Source of the DNA: an uncultured Christensenella sp.
GTDB taxonomy: Bacteria; Bacillota; Clostridia; Christensenellales; UBA1750
Assembly (NCBI GenBank): GCA_905193155.1
Contig: CAJJNQ010000065.1
Coordinates: 1-10,906, forward strand
DNA: 10,906 bases
Direction: 5' to 3'
The notes beneath the pieces are model-generated. The model was not told the origin of the DNA. It saw only the letters and a program-made list of their open reading frames with translations, and did not search any database. Within the stretch, counting starts at the first letter, position 1; each line of letters starts with the position of its first letter. Below are positions 1 to 7,187 of this stretch, piece after piece. Made by a program: the position numbers and the translations under genes.

Positions 1-1
1 C

Positions 2-50
2 GCACCCCATGCAGGAACAGCACCAAAGGTGCTGTTCCTGCATGGGGTGC
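2..50. terminator. Long perfect hairpin past the 3' end of uvrB, probable terminator
   Basis: Positions 2-24 are the exact reverse complement of 28-50, giving a 23-bp stem closed by the three bases AAA (TTT on the uvrB strand). It starts 13 bases past the uvrB stop, where a terminator would be expected. There is no run of Ts on the uvrB strand after the stem within the window, so intrinsic termination is inferred from position and stability only. The symmetry would let it act in both directions. The left neighbour lies outside the window. It could instead be a dispersed palindromic repeat. Confidence 0.6.
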
Positions 51-63
51 CCTCCTCCTGACG

Positions 64-2073
64 TTATTTTCTGCGCCGTTTTCGGGAGGAACGCCGGCCG
101 GCGGGGGTATTGTCGGCAATCTTTTCGCCGCGCAGGGCGAGCAGCTGGTCGCGGAGCTTGGCGGCGGCCTCGAAATCGAGCCGGCCGGCGGCTTCGAGCA
201 TCTGCTCCTCCAGATGCTGCATCGCCAGCCGCTTTTCCTCGTCGTCCATCACATTGCCGTTTTCCTCGTCCGGCGCGCGGGAGACCACCAGCAGGTCGGC
301 CACCGCCTTGCGCACGGTCTTGGGGGTGATGTGGTGCTCCTCGTTGAACGCCATCTGGATGGCTCTGCGGCGGTTGGTTTCGTCGATCGCCTTGCGCATG
401 GAGTCGGTGACCGTGTCGGCATACATGATCACCTTGCCGTCCACGTTGCGCGCGGCTCGGCCGATGGTCTGGATCAGCGAGGTTTCGCTGCGCAAAAAGC
501 CCTCTTTATCCGCGTCCATGATGGCGACCATCTCGACCTCGGGCAGGTCGAGTCCCTCACGCAGCAAGTTGATGCCCACCAGCACGTCGAACTTGCCCAA
601 GCGCAGGTCGCGGATGATCTCGATGCGCTCCAGCGTGTCCACGTCGGAGTGCAGGTAATTGACCTTGACGCCCAGTTCCTTCAGATAATCGGTCAGGCTC
701 TCGGCCATGCGCTTGGTCAGGGTGGTGACGAGCACGCGGCAGTCGCGGGAGGTGACCTCGCGGATGCGCCCAACCAGATCGTCCACCTGCCCCTGCGCGG
801 ACACCAGCACGATTTCCGGGTCGATCAGCCCCGTGGGGCGGATGATCTGCTCCACCACCTGCCCCGCGGTCGCCATTTCGTAGGGGCCGGGCGTGGCGGA
901 GACGAAGATGCGCTGACCGATCTTCTGCTCGAACTCCTCAAAGCGCAGCGGCCGGTTGTCAAAGGCGGAGGGCAGGCGGAAGCCGTATTCCACCAGGCTC
1001 TTTTTGCGGGCGAAATCCCCGGCGTACATCGCGCGCACCTGCGGGAGCGTGACGTGGGATTCGTCCACCATCAGCAGAAAATCCTTCGGGAAATAGTCCA
1101 GCAGCGTAAAGGGCGCCTGCCCCGGCTGCCGCCCGTCAAAATAGCGGGAATAGTTCTCGATGCCGGTGCAAAAGCCGATCTCGCGCAGCATCTCGATGTC
1201 GTAATTCGTGCGCTGCTCCAGCCGCTGCGCCTCCAGGAGCTTATCCTCCCTGCGGAACAGCTCCACCTGCTTGTGCAGATCCTGCTCGATGACGTCGATC
1301 TGCCGGTCGAGCTGCTGGCGGGAGACGGCGTAGTGCGTCGCGGGGAAGATCAAAACGTGCGCAAGGTTGGCCGACACCACGCCCGTGACCGGGTCGAATT
1401 CGCTGATGCGGTCGATCTCGTCGCCGAAGAACTCCAGCCGGATCGCCTTGGACTGCTGCCCCACCGGGAAGATCTCCAGCACGTCCCCGTGCACGCGGAA
1501 GGTGCCGCGGGAGAAGTCGATGTCGTTGCGGTCGTACTGGTTTTCCACCAGCAGCGCGATCACCTCGTCGCGGTCCTTCTGCATCCCCTCGCGCAGCGAC
1601 AGCGTCATGTTCTCATATTCGGACGGGTCGCCCATGGAGTAGATGCAGGACACAGACGAAACGATGATCACGTCCCGCCGCTCGGCCAGCGCGGCGGTGG
1701 CGCTGTGGCGCAGGCGGTCGATCTCGTCGTTGATCGAGGAATCCTTTTCGATATAGGTATCGGTCGTGGCGATATACGCCTCCGGCTGGTAGTAATCGTA
1801 GTAGGAGACGAAGTATTCCACCGCGTTGTCGGGAAACAGCTCCTTGAACTCGGAGCAGAGCTGCGCCGCCAGCGTCTTGTTGTGCGCCAGCACCAGCGTC
1901 GGCCGCTGCACGCGCTCGATGACGTTGGCCATGGTGAAGGTCTTGCCCGACCCCGTCACGCCCAGCAGCACCTGGGTCGAAAGCCCGTCCCGAATCCCCT
2001 CCACCAGCTTTTCGATCGCCTGCGGCTGATCGCCCTGCGGCTTCATCGAGGACTTGATCCTGAACTCCGGCAT
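64..2073 (-). CDS. uvrB: UvrABC excision nuclease subunit B (UvrB)
   Basis: UvrB is the damage-verifying helicase-like subunit of bacterial nucleotide excision repair. UvrA loads it onto damaged DNA, and it recruits UvrC for the incisions. The 669-residue product is of full family length. Visible motifs are Walker A GVTGSGKT (38-45), the tyrosine-rich beta-hairpin YYDYYQPEAY (91-100) that inserts between the strands, Walker B DESH (337-340), SATPG (392-396), helicase motif VI QTIGRAARN (535-543), and a C-terminal UVR helical motif (about 612-648) that contacts UvrC. The tail ends in a basic RRSSRKRRRK stretch. The ATG is supported by GGGGAGGTG at 2082-2090, eight bases upstream. No uvrA or uvrC adjoins it, so the gene looks monocistronic between its own promoter and the hairpin at 2-50. 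Identification is secure. Confidence 0.98.
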   Translation of the reverse strand: MPEFRIKSSMKPQGDQPQAIEKLVEGIRDGLSTQVLLGVTGSGKTFTMANVIERVQRPTLVLAHNKTLAAQLCSEFKELFPDNAVEYFVSYYDYYQPEAYIATTDTYIEKDSSINDEIDRLRHSATAALAERRDVIIVSSVSCIYSMGDPSEYENMTLSLREGMQKDRDEVIALLVENQYDRNDIDFSRGTFRVHGDVLEIFPVGQQSKAIRLEFFGDEIDRISEFDPVTGVVSANLAHVLIFPATHYAVSRQQLDRQIDVIEQDLHKQVELFRREDKLLEAQRLEQRTNYDIEMLREIGFCTGIENYSRYFDGRQPGQAPFTLLDYFPKDFLLMVDESHVTLPQVRAMYAGDFARKKSLVEYGFRLPSAFDNRPLRFEEFEQKIGQRIFVSATPGPYEMATAGQVVEQIIRPTGLIDPEIVLVSAQGQVDDLVGRIREVTSRDCRVLVTTLTKRMAESLTDYLKELGVKVNYLHSDVDTLERIEIIRDLRLGKFDVLVGINLLREGLDLPEVEMVAIMDADKEGFLRSETSLIQTIGRAARNVDGKVIMYADTVTDSMRKAIDETNRRRAIQMAFNEEHHITPKTVRKAVADLLVVSRAPDEENGNVMDDEEKRLAMQHLEEQMLEAAGRLDFEAAAKLRDQLLALRGEKIADNTPAGRRSSRKRRRK

Positions 2074-2127
2074 GAAACGCGCACCTCCCCTTGTCTTCGT
2101 CGGCTGTTCGGTTCATCATGTCTGCTC

Positions 2128-2156
2128 ATTATACCACGCTGCGGGGGATTCTTCAC
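2128..2156 (-). promoter_or_regulatory. Probable uvrB promoter with extended -10
   Basis: On the minus strand, TATAAT (2128-2133) is preceded directly by TGG, giving a TG-extended -10. Seventeen bases upstream is GTGAAG (2151-2156), a poor match to TTGACA; extended -10 promoters often tolerate this. Transcription would start near 2121, leaving a leader of about 48 bases before the uvrB ATG. I see no clear LexA box overlapping it. Confidence 0.65.
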
Positions 2157-2255
2157 TTTCTTTCGAGATTCTTAACCCCCTGTTCGCTTTATCGCAGACG
2201 GCTCCGAATAAAACGCGCCCCGCGGCGGCACCCTATGCCCGGAGGTGATCTCTTT

Positions 2256-2468
2256 ATGAAAAAGCAGCCCGAAAAACCGCTCCGCCCCGTGCGCGACGAT
2301 CCCGAAAAATACTTAAATCCCGACCCGGATTCCCCCTTTCCCGACCGCGCGGACACGGTTTCCGCCCAGGAATGCACCGGCCTTTTCCCCACGCCGCCGC
2401 AGAGCGCCCCGGAATACGAAAGCCTGCAGCAGATGCACGGCATGGAGATCCCGAAGGAGAAACCGTGA
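2256..2468 (+). CDS. Small hypothetical protein with a CTGLFPTPP motif, 70 residues
   Basis: This is a 70-residue reading frame with a near-ideal ribosome binding site, GGAGGTGAT (2241-2249), six bases before the ATG, which strongly supports translation. The protein has no signal peptide, membrane segment or recognisable fold. It is rich in proline and charged residues: a basic start (MKKQPEKP), a DPEKYLNPDPDSPFPD stretch (about residues 15-30), then ECTGLFPTPP (about 39-48) followed by acidic and amphipathic residues. I recall similar CTGL-P-TPP motifs in short uncharacterised clostridial proteins, but cannot verify that here. The stop codon overlaps the ATG of the next small frame by one base, so the two are probably translationally coupled. 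It diverges from uvrB and runs towards the terminator at 2850-2890. I could not place its promoter. Function is unknown. Confidence 0.7.
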   Translation: MKKQPEKPLRPVRDDPEKYLNPDPDSPFPDRADTVSAQECTGLFPTPPQSAPEYESLQQMHGMEIPKEKP

Positions 2469-2641
2469 TGGATGGCGGCTACTATCCGCCCTTGTCGGCC
2501 AAAGAACCGCCCCCGCGGCGGAACGCGGATTTTCAGCCCCAGGAGATGCTCTCCCTGTCCCCGGAGGAGGTACACGCCCGTGCGCTGCGCCGCGCAGAGA
2601 AACGCCGTGCCGCCGCGGACCCGCCTCCGCCGAACGGCTGA
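2468..2641 (+). CDS. Small hypothetical protein, 57 residues, coupled to the preceding frame
   Basis: The ATG at 2468 overlaps the upstream stop in a TGATG junction. AAGGAG (2454-2459) lies eight bases ahead, inside the end of the previous frame, a classic translational-coupling layout. The 57-residue product starts MDGGYYPPLSAKEPPPRR, has a short QPQEMLSLSPEEV stretch near the middle, then an Arg/Ala/Glu-rich segment (ARALRRAEKRR, about 37-47) that could be a basic helix, and ends in a proline run. There is no cysteine, signal peptide or membrane segment, and I recognise no family. Translation is supported by the binding site and junction rather than by homology, so it is less certain than its partner. 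Confidence 0.55.
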   Translation: MDGGYYPPLSAKEPPPRRNADFQPQEMLSLSPEEVHARALRRAEKRRAAADPPPPNG

Positions 2642-2849
2642 TCCGTGCCCGCGCCGAGGGGCGCGTCTGCCGGCTTCCCGCTTGCCGCACCCTCGCGTGA
2701 CGCGCCGTCCCGCTTCCGTGCAGCATCGCACAGGAAAACGCCGGGGTTTGCGCACCCACGAAACGGCGTGCGCCCGTGCGGCGATGCGCTTCCCCCCCAC
2801 GGCGCGCGTTTGCCGCCGTGCGGTGCGCACACACCCGGTACGCGCGCCC
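2642..2849. other. GC-rich spacer with no supported gene
   Basis: Between the second small frame and the terminator hairpin I see GC-rich sequence with many GCGC and CGCGC words. Open frames exist on both strands, but none has a ribosome binding site or family-like protein. It is probably the 3' untranslated stretch of the small-protein transcript. Confidence 0.4.
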
Positions 2850-2890
2850 GCCCCAAAAGCCCTGCCGCATCGCGGCAGGGCTTTTGGGGC
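2850..2890. terminator. Bidirectional terminator between the small ORFs and rubrerythrin
   Basis: Positions 2850-2868 pair perfectly with 2872-2890, a 19-bp stem with the three-base loop ATC. On the plus strand the stem ends in CTTTTGGGGC and is followed by TCTTTTTC, a good T-rich tail. On the minus strand the stem begins six bases past the rubrerythrin stop and also carries TTTT in its 3' arm. The A and T runs pair within the stem, as in bidirectional terminators between convergent genes. The inner core is shared with the terminator at 7600-7656. Confidence 0.8.
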
Positions 2891-2896
2891 TCTTTT

Positions 2897-3418
2897 TCAT
2901 ATCGGGCGGAACGCGCCCCTGGGCTGACCGCACACCGGGCAGTATTCCGGCGGCTCGGTGCCCTCGTGGACGCGGCCGCAGACCGGGCAGATCCATTGGA
3001 CGGGCTGCATTTTTCGGTAGAGCGTCTCCTTTTCAAGCTGCCTGATCAGCGCGCCGTAGCGCTCGTCGTGCATCCGCTCGATCGCGCCGACCATGCGGAA
3101 CAGCGCCGCCGTTCGCTCGAAGCCCTCGTCCAGCGCCTCGCGCTCGAAACGGGCGTAGATGTCCGTCCATTCAAAGCGCTCTCCCGCCTGCGCGTCCTTG
3201 AGGTTGTCCAGCGTGCCGCCCAGCTTCCCCAGCGCGCCGAACCACAATTTGGCGTGCGCCGCCTCGTTGCGCGCGGTTTCCTCAAAAATTTCCGCCGCCG
3301 GCAGCAGCCCCTCGCTGCGCGCCGCCTGTGCGTAGAAATTGTACCGGCTCTCCGCCATCGCCTCGCCGGAAAAGGCCGCCATCAGGTTGGCCTCCGTGCG
3401 CGAACCTTTGAATTCCAT
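2897..3418 (-). CDS. Rubrerythrin (diiron peroxidase with C-terminal rubredoxin domain)
   Basis: Rubrerythrins reduce hydrogen peroxide to water at a diiron site, using electrons passed through a rubredoxin-type iron centre, and protect anaerobes in the cytoplasm. The 173-residue product has a four-helix ferritin-like domain (about 1-135) with the expected ligand motifs: E19 in FSGEA, E52 and H55 in NEAAHAK, E94 and E98 in REALDEGF, and E114 and H117 in AIERMH. The rubredoxin-like C terminus has two CPVCG pairs (C144/C147 and C160/C163). Length is slightly below many family members but no key residue is missing. The chosen ATG at 3418 begins MEFKGSRTEANL, matching typical family N termini, with AAAGGAG about ten bases upstream; the frame stays open upstream but has no such support. 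It diverges from the exporter genes. The cellular electron donor is not in the window. Confidence 0.95.
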   Translation of the reverse strand: MEFKGSRTEANLMAAFSGEAMAESRYNFYAQAARSEGLLPAAEIFEETARNEAAHAKLWFGALGKLGGTLDNLKDAQAGERFEWTDIYARFEREALDEGFERTAALFRMVGAIERMHDERYGALIRQLEKETLYRKMQPVQWICPVCGRVHEGTEPPEYCPVCGQPRGAFRPI

Positions 3419-3496
3419 GCTTTCGCCTCTCCTTTCCTGCGGCTCTGCCGCCTTCCCTATACCTTTCCAAAAAAGCGGCCGATTCATGCGCGGCGG

Positions 3497-3526
3497 TAGA
3501 CAATTCCAGTCAAAATGTGGTATACT
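3497..3526 (+). promoter_or_regulatory. Promoter of the ABC exporter genes
   Basis: TAGACA (3497-3502), an 18-base spacer, and TATACT (3521-3526), with TGG directly before the -10, form a TG-extended promoter like that of uvrB. Transcription should start near 3533, leaving a leader of about 70 bases. On the opposite strand, TTGACT (complement of 3508-3513) could serve as a -35 for rubrerythrin, but I see no well-spaced -10 for it. Confidence 0.7.
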
Positions 3527-3534
3527 GTCTTTGC

Positions 3535-3546
3535 GTAATCGTTTAC
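3535..3546. promoter_or_regulatory. Operator-like palindrome at the exporter transcription start
   Basis: GTAATCGTTTAC is symmetric at five of six base pairs around a central CG, and it sits just downstream of the -10, where a bound repressor would block initiation. The GTAA-CG-TTAC pattern resembles operators of LacI-family regulators. No regulator gene lies nearby, so the role is inference from symmetry and position only. Confidence 0.35.
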
Positions 3547-3556
3547 CAAAGAACAA

Positions 3557-3588
3557 GCGGGGCTCGACACCATAAACATCCGCCCCGC
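3557..3588 (+). promoter_or_regulatory. Leader hairpin ahead of the exporter ribosome binding site
   Basis: GCGGGGC (3557-3563) pairs with GCCCCGC (3582-3588) across an 18-base loop. The CCCC of the second arm (3583-3586) could instead pair with GGGG at 3590-3593, inside the ribosome binding site, across a three-base loop. The two pairings exclude each other, so the leader could expose or hide the start. This is a structural possibility only. Confidence 0.3.
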
Positions 3589-3590
3589 CG

Positions 3591-3598
3591 GGGGGAGG
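3591..3598 (+). promoter_or_regulatory. Ribosome binding site supporting a TTG start
   Basis: GGGGGAGG is placed six bases before TTG at 3605. The next ATG (codon 19) would remove much of the first predicted membrane helix and has no comparable site, so TTG is the preferred start. Confidence 0.75.
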
Positions 3599-3604
3599 CA
3601 GACC

Positions 3605-5353
3605 TTGGACGTATTGAAGGGCTTTTTTCAAAAACACGGCTGGCGCTACCTGCCGGGCATGGCGTTTCTGATCCTGAACGCGGCGCTGGACGTGGTTCCG
3701 GCGCGCCTGCTGGGCGACGCGGTGGATCTGATGCGCGAAAGCGTGATCGATCAGGGCGCGGTGCTGCGCAAGCTGATTGCGATGGTGGCGGTGGCGGCGC
3801 TGATCTTCGCCACGCGCACGACCTGGCGCGCGTTCATCAACGGCAACGCGCGGCGGATGGAGATGTGGCTGCGCGACACGCTGTTTACCCATCTGCAAAG
3901 GCTGGGGCCGGACTTTTTCAACAAGCAAAAGACGGGCGATCTGATGGCCTATGCCATCAATGACGTCAACGCCATCCGCATGACCTTCGGGCCGGCGGTC
4001 GCGCTGGCGGGCACGAGCCTGTTCACCGGCCTGTTTTCCGTGATTCAGATGAGCGCGGGCGTGGATGCGCGCCTGGCGCTTTACAGCCTTGCGCCCATCC
4101 CGGCGCTGATTGTGCTCATCCTGCTGCTGGGGCGGGTGACGCGGGCGCGCTTCCGCCGGGTGCAGGAGGCGTTTTCGGCGGTGTCCGACCGCGTGCAGGA
4201 GAACATCTCCGGCATCCGCGTCATCAAGGCGTATGCGCAGGAAAAGCCGGAGGTCGCGCGCTTTGAATCGCTCAACCGCAATATGCTCGCCACCAACGTC
4301 TCGATGGTCAAGGCGTCCTCCGCCATGCAGCCGATGGTGTCCTTCGTCTTCGGCGTCAGCTTCACCGTCAGCCTGATCTACGGCAGCGCCCTGGTGCGCG
4401 CAGGGTCGATCTCGCTGGGCGATTTTGTGGCGTTCTTGGGGTATCTTTCGCTGATCGTGCGGCCGGTGATGTCGGTGGCGCGCATCACGAACATCATCGA
4501 GCGCGGCCTGGCGTCCTTAAAGCGCTATGCCGCCGTGCTGCACACCCGGCCCACCATTGCCGACGCGGCCGACAACCGCCACCCGCAGCCGCTGGGCGGG
4601 GAAATCGCCGTGCGGGACCTCACCTTCACCTATCCGGAGGGCGTGCACCCGGCGCTTTCCGGCCTGTCCTTTACGCTCAAGAGCGGCAAGACGCTGGGCA
4701 TCTTAGGCCGCACGGGCAGCGGCAAGACCACGCTGTGCTCCCTGCTGGTCAAGCTCTACAATCCTCCGCGCGGCACGGTGTTCTTCGACGGGGAGGACAT
4801 CCACGACGTGCCGCTGGACGTGCTGCGCGGCGGGGTCGGCTATGTGCCGCAGGACAATTTCCTGTTCTCCGCCTCCGTCAGGGAAAACATCCGCTTTTAT
4901 GCGCCGAACGCGACCGACGAGGACGTTTACGCCGCGGCGAAGCTGGCGGATATCTACGACGCGGTGATGGATTTCCCCGACGGGTTCGACACCGAGGTGG
5001 GCGAGCGCGGCGTGACGCTGTCCGGCGGGCAGAAGCAGCGCGTCTCCATCGCCCGCGCGCTCGTGAAAAAGCCGCGCGTGCTGATCCTGGACGATGCGCT
5101 CTCCGCCGTGGACGCGGAGACCGAGCGGCACATCTGGGCGTCGCTGCGGGGCGTGCTCTCCTCCGGCGCGTCCGGCATCGTGATCGCGCACCGGGTCAGC
5201 GCGCTTATGCACTGCGACGAAATCCTCGTGCTGGACGAAGGCCGCGTGATCGAGCGCGGCACGCACGAGCAGCTGCTGGCGCTGGGCGGCCGCTACGCGC
5301 GCACCGCGCACGAGCAGGCGGCAGGGGAGGAGGCGAAGGCTCATGCAGACTAA
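3605..5353 (+). CDS. ABC exporter half-transporter, BmrC/YheI-type subunit with degenerate Walker B
   Basis: This is a type-IV ABC exporter half-subunit of 582 residues: six membrane helices (about 17-35, 56-75, 131-150, 155-176, 243-263, 270-290), then an ATPase domain from about residue 335. Visible motifs are Walker A GRTGSGKTT (368-376), the Q-loop in VPQDNFLFS, signature LSGGQ (472-476), Walker B VLILDDALSAVD (492-503), and the switch histidine H529. The usual catalytic glutamate after the Walker B aspartate is D497 instead, a hallmark of the degenerate-site subunit in heterodimeric exporters such as BmrCD and TM287/288. The coding end overlaps the second subunit by 11 bases. Such pairs export hydrophobic drugs, lipids or peptides; the substrate cannot be read from the sequence. 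Translation starts at TTG. A homodimer seems unlikely given the partner gene. Confidence 0.93.
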   Translation: MDVLKGFFQKHGWRYLPGMAFLILNAALDVVPARLLGDAVDLMRESVIDQGAVLRKLIAMVAVAALIFATRTTWRAFINGNARRMEMWLRDTLFTHLQRLGPDFFNKQKTGDLMAYAINDVNAIRMTFGPAVALAGTSLFTGLFSVIQMSAGVDARLALYSLAPIPALIVLILLLGRVTRARFRRVQEAFSAVSDRVQENISGIRVIKAYAQEKPEVARFESLNRNMLATNVSMVKASSAMQPMVSFVFGVSFTVSLIYGSALVRAGSISLGDFVAFLGYLSLIVRPVMSVARITNIIERGLASLKRYAAVLHTRPTIADAADNRHPQPLGGEIAVRDLTFTYPEGVHPALSGLSFTLKSGKTLGILGRTGSGKTTLCSLLVKLYNPPRGTVFFDGEDIHDVPLDVLRGGVGYVPQDNFLFSASVRENIRFYAPNATDEDVYAAAKLADIYDAVMDFPDGFDTEVGERGVTLSGGQKQRVSIARALVKKPRVLILDDALSAVDAETERHIWASLRGVLSSGASGIVIAHRVSALMHCDEILVLDEGRVIERGTHEQLLALGGRYARTAHEQAAGEEAKAHAD

Positions 5354-7103
5354 ACCAAAACGCAGAACCGCGGGGCTTTCCCGCCTGCTGCCCTTCTTAA
5401 AACCGCAGCTCAAAAACCTTGTGCTGTGCCTTTTGATGGTGCTGCTCGTCAACGCGGCGGAGCTGATCAAGCCCTATATCCTTGAAATCGTGATCGACCG
5501 GTACTTGACGGCGGGGCGGCCGGACAGCGGCTGGGACGCGGTGTGGTTCTTTGCGCTTTCCTATCTCTTGTGCGCGGCGCTGTCGTCGCTGCTGAGCGTG
5601 ACCGAGGCGGTCAAGGTCAACCGCATGGGGCAGAGCATCCTGATGGACATCCGCCGCCGGGTGTTCACGCACATCCAGCACATGTCCATGGCGACGCTGG
5701 ATCGCTTCTCCTCCGGGCGGCTGGTCACGCGCGCGACCAACGACGTCGAGACCTTGAACGAGCTGTTTTCCGACGTGTTGGTGAATCTGTTTAAGGATAT
5801 TTTCATGCTCATCGGCATCGTCGCGGTGATGCTGTGGATCAACTGGCGGCTGGCGCTGGCGGCGTTTGCCGTGGTGCCGCTGATCGCGCTGATCACGGTG
5901 CTGGTGCGCGGGCGGCTGCGGCGCAACTTCGTGCTGCTCAAATCGCTCACTGGGCGCATCAACGGCTTTTTTGCCGAGAATATGTCGGGGATGCGCCTGG
6001 TGCAGATCTTCCGCAAGGAAAAGGAGAAGCACGATGAATTCTCCGCGCTGAACACGGCCTATTATCACTCCGCCCGCACGCAGGTGCGCATGAACAGCCT
6101 GATGCGCCCGCTGGTGGAGGTGGTCAATCAGCTGGGCATCGCGATCCTGATCTGGTACGGCTGCAAGCAGATCGGGCTGGGGACGCTGGAGATCGGCGTG
6201 CTGTACGCCTTCACCAACTACATCAAGCAATTCTTCGACCCCATCAACGATCTGGCGGAAAAATACACCACGATTTCCTCCGCCGTGGTTTCGACCGACC
6301 GCATCTTCGAGCTGCTGGACGACGATGCGCAGCTCGAGGACACGGTTTCCGGCCAGGATGTGCCCAAGGTTTGCGGCCGCGTGGAGTTCCGCCACGTCTG
6401 GTTTGCCTATACGGGTGAAAACTGGGTGCTCAAGGATGTGTCCTTCACGGTGGAGCCGGGGCAGTCCTTCGCCTTCGTGGGCGAGACGGGCGCGGGCAAA
6501 TCCACCATCATTTCGCTGCTTTCCCGCTTTTATGCCCCGCAGAAGGGGCAGATCCTGCTCGACGGGCGCGACATCTCGCTGCTCTCTTTGGAGCAGCTGC
6601 GGCGGCACGTCGCGGTGGTGCTTCAGGATGTGTTCCTGTTCTCCGGCAGCATTTCCGAAAACGTGCGGCTGGGCAACCGGGAGATCACCGACGAGCAGGT
6701 GGATCGGGCGCTGCATCTGGCGTGCGCGCGGGACTTCATCGACAGGCTTCCGCAGGGCATGGACACGCCCGTGACCGAGCGCGGCTCGACCTTCTCCGCC
6801 GGGCAGCGCCAGCTGCTGTCCTTCGCCCGCGCCATCGCGCACGATCCGGCGGTGTTCGTGCTGGACGAGGCCACCGCCTCCATCGACACCGAGACCGAGC
6901 AGCTGATCCAGCGCTCCGTCACCAGCGTCTCCCGCGGCCGCACGACGCTCATCATCGCGCACCGCCTGTCCACCATCCGCGCCTGCGACTGCATCTGCGT
7001 GCTGCACGACGGCCGCATCGTCGAGCAGGGCAATCACGCCCGGCTTCTCAGCCTGAACGGCGCCTACGCCCGCCTCTGCCGCGCCCAGTCCGAACAGGCG
7101 TAA
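5343..7103 (+). CDS. ABC exporter half-transporter, BmrD/YheH-type subunit with catalytic glutamate
   Basis: This is the second exporter half-subunit, 586 residues, again with six membrane helices (two clear ones at about 24-50 and 66-86, further ones at about 148-190 and 260-300) followed by an ATPase domain. Motifs are Walker A GETGAGKST (380-388), the Q-loop in VLQDVFLFS, Walker B VFVLDEATASID (504-515) with the normal catalytic E509, and the switch histidine H540. Its signature is FSAGQ (484-488) instead of LSGGQ, the variation seen in YheH/BmrD-like partners. The ATG lies inside the first subunit gene, giving an 11-base overlap, with GGGGAGGAGG shortly upstream, so the two are co-translated. 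The altered signature should face the Walker B of the first subunit that lacks glutamate, making one ATP site degenerate and the other competent. It lies last in the transcript, before hairpins at 7117-7187. Confidence 0.94.
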   Translation: MQTKPKRRTAGLSRLLPFLKPQLKNLVLCLLMVLLVNAAELIKPYILEIVIDRYLTAGRPDSGWDAVWFFALSYLLCAALSSLLSVTEAVKVNRMGQSILMDIRRRVFTHIQHMSMATLDRFSSGRLVTRATNDVETLNELFSDVLVNLFKDIFMLIGIVAVMLWINWRLALAAFAVVPLIALITVLVRGRLRRNFVLLKSLTGRINGFFAENMSGMRLVQIFRKEKEKHDEFSALNTAYYHSARTQVRMNSLMRPLVEVVNQLGIAILIWYGCKQIGLGTLEIGVLYAFTNYIKQFFDPINDLAEKYTTISSAVVSTDRIFELLDDDAQLEDTVSGQDVPKVCGRVEFRHVWFAYTGENWVLKDVSFTVEPGQSFAFVGETGAGKSTIISLLSRFYAPQKGQILLDGRDISLLSLEQLRRHVAVVLQDVFLFSGSISENVRLGNREITDEQVDRALHLACARDFIDRLPQGMDTPVTERGSTFSAGQRQLLSFARAIAHDPAVFVLDEATASIDTETEQLIQRSVTSVSRGRTTLIIAHRLSTIRACDCICVLHDGRIVEQGNHARLLSLNGAYARLCRAQSEQA

Positions 7104-7116
7104 CGAAAGAGCGGGC

Positions 7117-7138
7117 GGGGGGCCTCGGGCGGCCCCCC
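7117..7138 (+). terminator. GC-rich hairpin after the exporter genes
   Basis: GGGGGGCC (7117-7124) pairs with GGCCCCCC (7131-7138) around a six-base loop, starting 13 bases past the exporter stop. There is no T tract after it; the GGGCGGG at 7113-7119 could also pair with CCCGCCC at 7152-7158. It may pause or end the exporter transcript, but termination is uncertain. Confidence 0.4.
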
Positions 7139-7163
7139 TGCACCCCCTGCTCCCGCCCCCCCT

Positions 7164-7187
7164 TCTTTGCCGGACGGACGGCAAAGA
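7164..7187. repeat. TCTTTGCCG hairpin
   Basis: TCTTTGCCG (7164-7172) pairs perfectly with CGGCAAAGA (7179-7187), loop GACGGA. It follows the GC-rich hairpin and could be a second terminator element, or part of the repeat material to its right. Confidence 0.45.

Noticed and set aside
214..2175. Very long open frame on the plus strand opposite uvrB (about 650 codons)
   Set aside because: It mirrors uvrB, whose wobble positions are GC-rich and leave few stops in the opposite strand. The product is full of His, Gln and Val repeats and resembles no family.
2172..2186. Possible LexA (SOS) box upstream of uvrB
   Set aside because: On the minus strand CGAAC is followed by GTTA rather than GTTC/GTTCG, with five bases rather than four between half-sites. 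It does not fit the CGAAC-N4-GTTCG form, and it lies upstream of the best promoter.
3419..3928. N-terminal extension of rubrerythrin in the same frame
   Set aside because: The frame is open upstream but the added residues look like antisense of the exporter start and divergent promoter region. The ATG at 3418 has a ribosome binding site and matches the family N terminus.
3517..3963. Plus-strand frame starting at the exporter promoter, considered as a leader peptide
   Set aside because: Its start overlaps the -10 element, so it would not be on the transcript, and it then runs out of frame through the exporter gene.
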